Source of the DNA: Echinococcus granulosus
Lineage: Eukaryota > Platyhelminthes > Cestoda > Cyclophyllidea > Taeniidae
NCBI RefSeq assembly: GCF_000524195.1
Contig: NW_020170521.1
Location: 34,977-98,976 of the forward strand
Length of the DNA: 64,000 nt
Reading direction: 5' to 3'
In this document: piece after piece, positions 39,801 to 49,335 of the stretch
Layout: each line of letters opens with the position of its first letter
Position numbering within the stretch: position 1 is the first letter of the stretch
Made by a program: the position numbers and the translations under genes
Notes under the pieces: model-generated
The model's input: the letters and a program-made list of their open reading frames with translations, nothing else
What the model was told of the DNA's origin: nothing
Database searches by the model: none

Positions 39801-42112
39801 CAGGGAAATTCGATGATTCAGAGTATCCAGTGTTTGTTTGCATAATTAATGGAGTCGACGTTGCGCTGATAGCGTCAGTTGCAAAAGTGTAACCTGTATT
39901 CTTTGGCATTGTTATAGCGCCATCTATTCTAGAATGAAAAGTGTGCGCTATGATAGCCCAAATTAAATTAGTTTTCTGTGGGGGTACGTGAAGTTAAAAC
40001 CAGTTCTGCGTTGGAAAAATGGGGAAATAAGTCACGCTCATGCATTATGTCAAATATTTCTTTGTCCCTTTTTGTAGTCTTTAGAATTTCATACGAGTTT
40101 TTGAAGTTTAGACCGAAGTTACTATCTATAGCTAGCTAAATACTAATATAAAAAATCGGGAAATGTCCCTTCTGAAAAAGCATAATTTTGGAAGTTGATC
40201 GAAACCCCTAGACTCTATTTGATTTTTATCTGCATTGCTTCAGTTGACAGGTTGACATCTGTTACAAAGATGACAATATAAAATTCCACAATGCAAAACA
40301 AAGAATTACTCAGTTATAATTTTCTTAAAAAATGCTTCCGACCCCAAGTATAACAAATTTAATCTACCTGACGGGCTATTGATTTGCTCACAGAGGTCTC
40401 AAGAGCAAACTGTCAAATGCCAACGAGTTCTACCTCTTTAAAGTGGTCTTCCATTTCTTTTCCACTTAGGCTACATGTCACAACTGCAAACCTAGACTTT
40501 TGAAAACTAAGTCCTTTTGTGGGTTCAGTCTAATGCTAAAATAAACTTACTTGAGACCGAATTCTTTATCACCTTGGCCACCCCCAGTGACGAAGGCGAA
40601 TGTCGGCTGCGTGGCAGTGAGTAAAGATAGGATAAAAGCGAGAGCCCACATGTCTCTCCTGTCTGTTTGCCCTTGCAAGTGAAGGGCTCGTTGTCTGTCG
40701 AATATTTATATCCGCTGGTACGTGCACCAATGTTGCAACTTACCCAATGCCAAGAGCATATGAATTCGGCACCCTGATACCCAATCACACTCCAATCAAG
40801 CGATACATTCAATGGACTTTGGCCCGATACTTTTTGTCGAGTGTTGAATTTTTTCAACAATCTAACCAACTGTCAAGGTGTGAAGTGAATACCTTCCTTG
40901 GGTGTGCATTACGGCCAGCCTCAAATCAATCTACGGGGTGCCAAACGTCGAAACTAATGTCCATTTGTAACTACGATGAAAATTACTCGTCAGTATCCCT
41001 AAATTGTTCTGAAAATATGGTTATGCTTTACATGTATGCCTAGAATATTTAACTGATGCACCATATCTTTTTTTCTTGGTAATTTCCTTAAATAAATGCA
41101 CTGCTAACATGTTGGCATCATCGCTTTACAGGTGATAGGTATTTATCCGTAAAACTGGAACTCGAGAGTGAAAAATGGACAATAGTTACAGCACATTACC
41201 AGTAAATAGATTTGATTTATTACAGTTAAAACAATCAGCTCAATTTGTCAATAATTATGCCATAATTTTGATTAAAAATATTCCATTTCTAATTCTTATG
41301 CGCAGACTTAGGCGGTGAGGTGGCAGAACCGTCTGCCTTATCGCCTCTTTCTTCGTTCCATTTACAATGTATTTTAATATTGCACTTGGATAATAAAGCG
41401 GAGGCGGATATCAACTGTCGGCTCAAAAAGGCTACATTTGGTCGAATTTGAACCTCTTGGAAATTGTTACCTTGTGGAGGACTTTGGTCATGCCATGTTA
41501 TACCGATTCGGCGTTCAATGCCCCCTGATTAAACTCACCTCGTATCGCCTTTAAATCTTATCCAGCACACTTTCTGTATCCATTTTCGGTGGGTTAAAAG
41601 CGTCTTAAAACAAAGCAACCTCTGAACCCGGTCGGATAAAAAAGTAGCTCGGATAGGTTTTTTCTTTAACCGGGAGGTTTTTCTGCCTATCCTGCTAGAC
41701 ACTTCTGCGCATATGGGATGTGTTTCTTTTGGAGGGCGAAAAGGTCCTCTTTCGCGTAGCCATTGCGCTTCTCTTGCAACAGCAAGATATCCTCCTCCGA
41801 CAATCGGACACTCTGGCCTTCTGGAAGAGCATGAAGATAGCCGTGAGCCTTGTTTATGACTACGAGGAGCTTCTTAGTGTAAGTTGGCGCAGAGGATAAT
41901 GTGTTTCCGCACGAAATAGATGCATATATAGCAGTCGAAACCCCAATCCTCAATCTTGTTAGTGAAGGTAGTTGTACTTCTACTAGATTGCTTTCAACGG
42001 CTTTAAAATGGTCAAACGCAAGGAACTCAAGTCTCGTCGGGAGGCAAAGATGCGTGAGTTGGAGAAGCGTCACCAACTAAGCTGCGCTTTGGACGAACTT
42101 AAAGCGAAAGGA
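30900..42112 (+). CDS. TBC1D2-like Rab GTPase-activating protein (TBC part)
   Basis: Exons: 31882 or 31910-32014, 32230-32365, 33814-33954, 34066-34218, 34949-35038, 35942-36066, 38047-38257, 41699-41878, 41987-42112; all introns are GT-AG and all phases agree. A weak extra exon, 30900-30951, joins the longer form of the first. The 5' end is missing. Early exons encode polar, probably coiled-coil sequence (FQQTLEKIERLRK). The TBC domain starts in 34066-34218 (RSGIPGGIRPEVWKELV). The arginine finger IxxDxxR is in 34949-35038 (ITLDVLR), the glutamine finger in 35942-36066 (GYCQG), and LNWFIAVYVSTVPIE and LLRIWDVFLLEG follow. The final exon resembles the basic helix after the TBC domain of TBC1D2/TBC1D2B. 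These proteins accelerate GTP hydrolysis by Rabs such as Rab7 on endosomal membranes. With both fingers present the domain should be active. The PH domain of TBC1D2 was not found. Reading past the last donor gives a stop at 42155-42157. Confidence 0.85.
32425..33370 (+). mobile_element. TRIM-like element, forward, full length, intronic
   Basis: Terminal repeats at about 32425-32580 and about 33228-33370 are in direct orientation and flank about 650 bp non-coding interior. Blocks shared with the other copies include AAGATGAGAGAAGTCATAAT, AATTCGTCAGCATACCGCG just inside the left repeat, and TACCTTCTGCTGCCACCATT just before the right repeat. It sits in the intron between TBC-gene exons 32230-32365 and 33814-33954, in sense orientation. 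Confidence 0.6.
36800..37660 (+). mobile_element. TRIM-like element, forward, left repeat mostly deleted, intronic
   Basis: Only the first ~50 bp of the left terminal repeat remain (TTCTCTGAAGACGAATTAAGAC). The sequence then passes directly into family interior (AGTCATCGAATTTGCTTGCA). The right repeat, about 37468-37660, is complete and includes CAGTGGGGCTTGGGACTACT and AAGTGGCCCCTTTACC. It lies in the intron between TBC-gene exons 35942-36066 and 38047-38257, in sense orientation. Confidence 0.55.
38292..38309 (-). promoter_or_regulatory. Polyadenylation signals of the nested acidic-protein gene
   Basis: Three AATAAA hexamers on the minus strand (plus-strand TTTATT at 38292-38297, 38300-38305 and 38304-38309) lie about 165 bases past the stop codon. 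They are only about 35 bases from the end of TBC exon 38047-38257, so the nested transcript should end just inside the host intron. Confidence 0.45.
38472..40651 (-). CDS. Secreted acidic, cysteine-free protein, 496 aa, nested antisense gene
   Basis: Exons 40651-40551, 39928-38686 and 38618-38472 join in phase (2, then 0) to 496 codons plus TAA; introns begin GTAAGT and GTGTGT and end TTCTAG and TTGAG. Residues 1-19 (MWALAFILSLLTATQPTFA) form a clear signal peptide. The body, about residues 40-420, is rich in Glu, Asp, Thr and Ser with several N-glycosylation sequons (NDS, NAT, NES, NET, NKT) and is probably disordered. Residues 423-496 form a different, hydrophobic, probably helical module (APWFKSLRMDIVQSLYEVKD and on) that may be the conserved part. 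No cysteine occurs in the whole protein. The gene lies wholly inside the intron between TBC exons 38047-38257 and 41699-41878 on the opposite strand. I recognise no named family. A secreted or tegumental glycoprotein is an inference from composition and the signal peptide. Confidence 0.85.
40705..40710 (-). promoter_or_regulatory. TATA box of the nested acidic-protein gene
   Basis: Minus-strand TATAAA lies 54 bases upstream of the start codon at 40651, in the context GGATATAAATATTCG. Transcription starting about 30 bases downstream would leave a 5' leader of roughly 25 bases, which is short but usual for strongly expressed secreted-protein genes. The position supports an independent promoter for the nested gene. 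Confidence 0.5.
40720..41698. other. Rest of the TBC host intron
   Basis: AT-rich intron sequence between the nested gene's promoter and the TBC exon at 41699. An open frame at 40747-41043 is not supported by splice sites or recognisable similarity. I see nothing else. Confidence 0.4.
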
Positions 42113-42356
42113 GTAAGATATTCTTTTTTACGCCCCTACTCTGGCAATCTTTCCTAGTTTATAGTACCATAAAAATCAGAAGTCTCCCGAAAATTTTAAA
42201 GTTGTATGATAAAACACCGTTGAGTACTTCCTACCGGTACACCATTTGAAAGTCCGAAGCTACTTGCAAAACGTGCATGCTGAAAATTATAATTCAGAAG
42301 TTATTTGAACCTTTTCCCACTTTAATAAACCAATATTTTATATTTTTCATGTAAAG

Positions 42357-45300
42357 CAAGTGAATAATATTTCCGGTAGGGATGCACCTCAATCTCCCCG
42401 GACTTTCTTCGCGTCTGCACTGGATGAATGTACGTCGCATTATCTAGCCAAAGTTGTGGAAGTTCACTAGTTTTAATCGTGATGTGTTTTTTGTTTCAAT
42501 GAGTACCATAGAGACGACCTATTCATTTATATGCTAGGCGATAATCAAGACACAGGACAATAGACTTTTAGGGAACGGTAATTTTCATGTCGCACGTTCT
42601 ACTGACTCCCTTGTCCACCCACTAGTTTTGCTTCAGGTGATTCAAGTATGAACATGTTTGTAGGCGCAGGGTGAGATTACTATCTGCAGCAACGTCGATA
42701 GATGGCAAACATTCAAAGAATTAAAAGTTGTTCGTCTCAGTACCTGGCCTATGGAAGACTGGTAATAGATACAAATGATTAACTGCTCATTTAGAACACT
42801 TAATCCTCTCTGTGTGACTGCCACTCCTTAAACTCTCCAAGTATTTAAAGTAAATGAACACACACTAGTCACTTATACTTATAACCCAAATTTTTTTCTT
42901 TCCCAGCGTCTCCATGTTTCATAATGAGCTGCGCTGAAAACGATTCATACGTGTTGAAATTGGGTAACACTGACGAAGACGTTTATTATGCCATCGAGGG
43001 CCGGGTACTTTCTGATTGGCAAATTTGTTGATTGTAAAATCCCTAAGCTCTTAACCGCTGTGCCTTTTTTTTGTAGTTTGACGCACCAATCACGTGCGCA
43101 GCATGGATAAAAGACAGTCATATTTTACTAGGCTCAGCAAAAGGCTACCTCTACGCATATGATATCGGACCGAAGTGAGTCCTGTCGCTTGGGTGGTATT
43201 CTAGTTTTTACCTTTATGCTGCCAAATTTCCCTGTGTTTTGTAGACAAAAGACATGGGAACTAAAAATGTCTGGTGGCATAACAGCTATTACAATTGATC
43301 GACAAAGGGGTGGAACAAAACACGCATTTGTGGGAACGGCTAATGGAATACTCAGTCTCATTGTGGTAACTATTGCTCTACTTAATTAATTCAGTAGTAT
43401 CTAAGCCTAAGTAACAGTCTCATCTATTCAATGTTCCATTGTCAACTTTATGTCTGAAGCATTAATATTAGTGGATTTTACCAAATCTGCAATGTCCTAC
43501 AAAGTATAGTTTGTCTCAGAAGACAATGATGCATACCGGTCTGGAAAGAGCTAGCAAAAGCTAATTAAGTAGCGGAGGATCGGAGAGACTTCCTAAGTCA
43601 GACTTACAAAACATTTATGCTACTACATAGCTTCTGATTATTTTTAAGCGGCATCCTCGGTACATCCTTCATCACAAATTGAGATGATCTATGAAGTAGG
43701 TTTCATCGGGTCCGATGAATGTGATTTGAGCTGGCCTGCCTTGTGAGCCAAGTTGAACATGATTTCAAAGATGCTTTTCACGAAAGTGGCTGCTGATCAG
43801 TCTAAACAGACGCTGAACAAAGTGATGTAGTATCCTAGGTAGGATGATGGATTCGTTTCTGGTGAATAATCGCCTAAAGATAGGTTTATGAGGCTTAGGA
43901 GGGCCAAAACCTATTGAGCTTGACGTGTGAAGTACAACTTCTAGCAATGCGACTAACCGTAGTCGTGAAGGAAGCTACTAAAACCTATGAAAGCGACTAA
44001 CACGACTTAATAGATGGTAATAAGCACTTTGAATTGCTTACTGACTGGCTTACTCGTGATAAGAAATGGCCTTTGTACTGAGATGCTCCTTAGGCGAAAG
44101 GGTATATCCAAACACATAAACACCTCCGAGGTATCCGCCGCTTCATTCCTTCATGACCCTGTTTCTTGTGCTAATATGTGCGTGCATGAGTGTGATACAA
44201 CTCGGTGATCTCCACGAAGGGCGTCTTCTTAAGGAACAGCCAGGACTAATTGCCCAATGGGAGTAATGTACCATTCTTATAAGACTACCCAAGACGTTAG
44301 GCCTCAACCCTCAGCGCACGACCGTAAGGAAAATTATAATTTGGAGTGGAGAAGAGGAATGGCTTCTTTTTCTTTAGGCTCCAGTCTTCATATTTTTGAT
44401 AGTGTTTCATGGAGTTTTTATTGGCGGCATGTAAAATAGGGAAGACAATTAATTAATAAAGTAAGATTGATAGGCAGGTAGGTAGAAACTCAGGCAGTTA
44501 AAGTTATGAATTCTTTTGGCTTCTGGGGATGCAACGCCGTGTAAATGTGTAATCCACAGCTAGCCTGAGCCTAGTTTTATTAGTGGTGATTAGATCAAGG
44601 AAGAATTTAGGAGGCTTTCTGCAGGTTTTAATTCTTACATTAAAATCGTAGAAACTTTTGCAGGTGTCTTTCTTTAGGGCAAAACCGGGTTGGTATTGGG
44701 AGCTCACACCACTTCAGTTTCTTAGCGTCATTTCAGAAGGCTGAGTTGGATATGCGCCGGTTAAAACTAAAAGAATTTTTTGTCCAGAGCTCACTCTCGA
44801 TACTGCCTGATACTAATTTGGTAGGATGAACCACAGGGTGAAGCTGTTTGGTAAAACGCAGAATAGTAAGTGGCTTTGTGGCGCTATGCTTTGTATTTAG
44901 CCTCAGCCATGCCCTACCCCTTCCACCCAGTTTACTCACGAAATTCTAGTGTTACGAGGAGGAGTCAAATCAGGCTCATTAGTCGTCTGAGCCAGTCTAG
45001 CCCCAGTTTAGTCCAGACCTTCCCTGTTACTTTAGTCTCGTTTCCTTACTGACCCTCGCACGAAGTTTGTGTCTCAATCGGTAGTCAAAATTCAACCCTC
45101 TATCTCTAGCAAGTCCTCTCGGATTTGGCCATTCTCAGCAGGCACTTGCCCTCGTTGAAAGTTTGGTATCAAACTGAGCCACCGAAAAAGCTCTTTGATC
45201 TTGTAATAGGCATCTCGGTCTAGGCATAGCATTTTACGCTATAAACGAACATAAGAACTTGGTGACTAGTGATTAAGATAGAACGAGTAGGTAAAATGCG

Positions 45301-48300
45301 ACTAGAGTGTAATTTAAAGCACAAAAGAATGAAAAACCTACATATTATTTTTGAAGAGTGTAAATGAACCAATAATACCACTTCCATTATAGGATTTGAC
45401 AGGTGAAACAGCTCCACGTGATCTGTACAGTCAAACCCTTGGATTCATAGCTGTCTCATTCATCTCCATTATTGACACACAATTATGGTGTGCTTGCGGT
45501 TGCGTCTTGGAGGTATTTGATGTAACGTAAGTTTAAAGCATTTAGTCTACTTGACACTTTTACTTATCGTTTAACACGAAATGATCATCGACTACCTTTT
45601 CCTTAAGGACTTTTGACCATATACGTAAAATTACGGTGTCAGAAAACCCATTGGACAGTATCTGCTGTCTTGCTCCTTGCTCAAACGGTGTTTGGATTTC
45701 ATTGGTTGGAAAGACCTCACTCAAACTCTTATCCACCAGCACATTTGAACCCACCTGCTACTGCGACATTAGCAGATACCTACCGTCAAGGGGCTCCAAT
45801 GTAAGATCATAGTTCTTATCACAGACAAAATCATTCTTGTTGTGATATCGTGGGGAGTAAATAAATCTGAAAATGACATGAGTGGCTTGAGTTGATTGTG
45901 TATGGGGGAAATTTAACTATCGCATTAAAAACTCTAGATACCTTAGTCTGGTTTCCAGTGCACATGTTTTCCCGCTTAAAGTAATCTTGACGAAACATCT
46001 TTGCTTTTTTGAACCAGGCCTTACTGGAAAGCGAAAACCCGGATAGAGTGACTGCGGTACTGGCGAACGATTCTTATCTCTTTATTGGCACTGGCTCGGG
46101 TATCGTTTGCATCTACAAGACGCTAAAGTGGAAAAATTCAACCCTACCACACGGTAAGCTGTGTTTTTAAAAAAAGGACTCAGTAAATATTCTTATCTAC
46201 CCTAGGGCATACAGCCTATCAGCTAGTAGAGTAAGATCATTGCATGATAGAAAAGAGCTGATTAATCTGCTCATTGGGTCCCTCTGATTAAAAATCTCGG
46301 ATAAAAGAAGACTTTTAACTAAAAGCATTTTAATGTCAAGGAATATAAATAGTCCTTACTTTAAAGCTAATCCACGTATTGTCAAGAATAAATCGGACTT
46401 AACAAACTCATTTAGCATAGCAAATTTGACATCTTAGGGGAGCCTTATTTACAGACTTGTCAAAACATATTTCAAGAGAAACGAATCCCTTTCCAAACAG
46501 TAAAAAAATTGCAAACATCGACTCGTCACAGTATAAACATCTCCGAATACAAAACCAGTCCAAAGATACTAAGCCGGAGTTTGCATCGCCTTACCAGCAA
46601 GGAAGAAGGTGACTCTGATATTGATGAAGTTCCTTGCAATGCAGCACCTGAGATTGGGTCACCGAGGTCAGGTTCACAAGACGCTATCAATTTCTCTTCC
46701 TGCACCGATACTACTGTTGAAGATGTAAGTTAAATGCCTTATAATTCTCATTTGAGCCAAGACAGAACCGGTTAGTAGATGCTCAAATCTGCATAAATTT
46801 GCTTGTTTTTATTGCGTAGGAAAAGCCGACTCTACTCAAGGGCGCAGTACCAAGGATGAGGGGTCCTTTAGTTAACTCTCTCAACCTTCTCTTCAACATA
46901 AAGTCACAGATTACGGAGTCCCCGATTCGAGCCTTTTTACAAGTGACGTAAGCTAAAATTCCTGACAAAAATAACAATCGGTTTGAATCCATCTATAATT
47001 CAATTGACATGTGGTGAATGCTAGCCAAATTTGACTGTAGAGTTTTCTATAGGAAAAGAGAATTTAATCTAAAACTTACTTTTTGTGCCAAACAAGAGGC
47101 AATTTGTACGCATTTTGTTGAGAAAATAAAAATCAAAAAAACTGACTATAATGTAAAAGGGCGCATAACCAATGATTTTGGCTAACCCCACTACCTTCCT
47201 TTTAACAAATGGCAGGAATAAACAAGGGAACTGCATCGTATCCATCTCCCAGCGCAGTAATGAGGATGATGCCGTCCTCAAGTGGGTGCAGAAAAACAAG
47301 GGCGTAAGTTATTTTATGGAAATTTGGATTAAAAGCCGAAGTATATCTTAAGTGTTCAGTTGAGAGGTGGCTGATGACAGGCAGTTGTGTCAATTCCACT
47401 GTTCTTAAAGCCAAATTTAGTCACTCAAGGGACGATCGGTGGAGAATTATGTCAGGTTATTCAGTTAGAACAAAAGTCTATGTTGAGGGTATTTGCTCAG
47501 TTGCAAAGTTGGTCAACAAAAGCCAAGCTGCAGTTGATTATCCAATGATTAGTGCAACGTTTCCTTTTAGTCAAGTTGGGTTTTGGAAGACATATGCACT
47601 TCCACATTGCTAACGTCACCTTGAAAATAGGAGTTTTACCATATGGCACCGCTAACAGAACTTACTGAAACAGCTTACTCTTGAATTAAGAAACTTATTC
47701 TTCTAAAGGTGTAACTGTTGTGATTCTTACTTATCCTCTTTAGGCCAGCATAATTTGAAAGAGGCAGGGGTACTAAACAAAGACGCTTCCTTATTTAATC
47801 TACAGGAATAAAAACCTATTTGGCACTGTGACAACACCTTTATATTGGTCATTCACAAGGGTATAAGGCCATTAGTGATGAATTTATTAACAACATTAAA
47901 TAAATCTGCGCGGAACCGATTTTTCTTACGGTCACTTTGAGCGCATTTTACAATGTCTCTAGATAAGCTGTTTGTCCCTATCAGGAGGGATTAACGACCA
48001 TGGTGATAAATTTCTTCTGAAGCCTTTTAACACCCCGAGTAGAACCCTTAGGACGATATGGGGCGTAAAAGTCGGAATAGGGCTTTGCTGCAAGCGCACA
48101 AAAGAGATGATGAGCTATTGGTTGCTATGCGGTCATTATAGTAACCAAAAGCTGCCAAGACTGTAGGGCCCGCGTACCTTATCTTACAGCTTAAAGATGT
48201 GTACTTTTAAAGGGCAACTACGTTAGAAACATTACTCTCACTCATAGTCTCATAAATAAAACAGTCGCAGAGGCGTTATTGCTATTTTTCTCCACTTTGT

Positions 48301-48685
48301 GTAGACTAAAAATAATTTGTCCAAATCCTCTTCCATAGTTAGCCATTGCATTACAACAGAAATGGCTTTTTGTGCAGTAAATAGAAATCTTGTCAAGTAA
48401 AAACTCAAATTCTGAATTTACGACTAGTGTGGCTTTTAGATTTTGGTTCCAGTTTATTTTCGACATTTTGAAGTGAAACTTGACGATTCCTAGGGTTACA
48501 AAGTTTAAGAATTAGTTGCAATAATGTCAAATATCTGATTGTTTTATCTCAAGGGATGCCCGTGGACAAATGAGCCTATGTTTGAACTCTGCTTGAAGGA
48601 TTCAACACCAATTCTTCCTGGTTACTTAAAGAGTGCAACGCTACGAAAAATACCCTCCGTTGATTCGACATTTCACCTCCAGTGA
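42357..48685 (+). CDS. Beta-propeller (LRRK/JIP/ARHGEF10-type), possibly fused to the TBC protein
   Basis: Exons: 42357-42429, 42907-43004, 43077-43174, 43245-43365, 45393-45526, 45608-45800, 46018-46153, 46501-46724, 46820-46947, 47216-47303, 48554-48685; TGA at 48683-48685. All introns are GT-AG and every junction is in phase. The product has successive WD-like blades: ILLGSAKGYLYAYDI, HAFVGTANGILSLIV, QLWCACGCVLEVFDV, NGVWISLVGKTSLKLL, YLFIGTGSGIVCIYK, NCIVSISQRSNEDDAVLKWV. Spacing and motifs resemble the C-terminal propellers of LRRK2, JIP3/4 and ARHGEF10, which mediate protein contacts. Exon 46501-46724 is a polar, Ser-rich insertion. No kinase, RhoGEF or coiled-coil region that normally precedes such propellers is present upstream; the TBC exons are. 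The first exon uses the acceptor ending at 42356, which keeps phase with 41987-42112. If separate, the gene could instead start at the ATG at 42924 inside exon 42907-43004. Confidence 0.75.
43366..45392. other. Large intron of the propeller gene
   Basis: About 2 kb of intron between exons 43245-43365 and 45393-45526. It carries a diverged repeat near 43690-43780 that is related to 54370-54450. No further exon is needed for phase and none is apparent. Confidence 0.4.
43695..43780 (+). repeat. Second repeat family, copy 1
   Basis: The stretch around TGGCCTGCCTTGTGAGCC and AACATGATTTCAAAGATG corresponds to ATGCCTGGCCTACGAGCC and GACTCGATTTCAGAGATG at 54370-54450, roughly 70% identical by eye over about 80 bp. 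It shows no similarity to the TRIM-like family. Its class is unknown. Confidence 0.4.
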
Positions 48686-48721
48686 TTTGTTATTCGCTTA
48701 ATTTTGGAGCAAGCCATTTTT

Positions 48722-48727
48722 AATAAA
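48722..48727 (+). promoter_or_regulatory. Polyadenylation signal of the propeller gene
   Basis: Canonical AATAAA lies 37 bases after the TGA at 48683-48685 and is followed by a T-rich stretch. The position supports 48554-48685 as the terminal coding exon. Confidence 0.55.
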
Positions 48728-48899
48728 GGTTTTTTCATCATAACTGGATGACTTTTGTAGTGTTAGTACTACAAGAGGAAGATAAAATCTTGCCACAAAA
48801 TACTTCCTAAGCATCCATGGTATATAATAATAGAATCGCTGACAAAATTATAATATTTTCAGTCAGTTCTGTAAATTGATAAGCATTTACTTGTTAGAT

Positions 48900-49335
48900 A
48901 TACTGCAGCCTCCCAGTTTCTTTCTTTCTGAAGAAGGAAGTCATAACATTAGGGAAGAGACCACGCATTGCCGACGTACAGAAGAGTTGAGGGCAACTGG
49001 CATGATCCGGAGATTATGCTGTATAGCAAAAGTGCAAAAGCCCGGATTTGAATACTCGCGAAACCAAAATGTAAAGATAAACAACTAATCAGTGTTACAA
49101 AGGTTTGGCACACACTGGTGGAAACAAGGGTGGCTGTCCTTCAGGTTCGGTTTTGCTTTCCTCTGCCACCAATGCAGAGCTTCAAGACTTCCCTGAAGGC
49201 AAAAGAAGGCATACTACTTAGGCGGAGCATACAAAGCTGACCTACAGAAGGACTGGGTGCTGATGGCGCAGCTCTGAGACCATGCTGCCTACCAGAGGTG
49301 AGGAAGTGGGGCCTTAAGCGCCTGCACAATCACAA
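48900..49335 (+). mobile_element. TRIM-like element, forward, interior almost deleted
   Basis: Two direct terminal repeats, about 48900-49095 (GAAGAAGGAAGTCATAACAT, TTGCCGACGTACAGAAGAG) and about 49165-49335 (GACTTCCCTGAAGGCAAAAG, CTACAGAAGGACTGGGTGCT), are separated by only about 70 bp. That spacer ends in the family's interior end (TTTGCTTTCCTCTGCCACC). The interior has therefore been lost by deletion. It lies just downstream of the propeller gene. Confidence 0.5.

Noticed and set aside
40525..40869. 114-codon minus-strand open frame in another frame of the nested gene's promoter and first exon
   Set aside because: The shorter frame starting at 40651 gives a clear signal peptide ending at a consensus donor in phase with the next exon. 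The longer frame would run through the TATA box.
41687..42076. 129-codon minus-strand open frame
   Set aside because: It is antisense to the TBC exons 41699-41878 and 41987-42112, which match the family and splice in phase.
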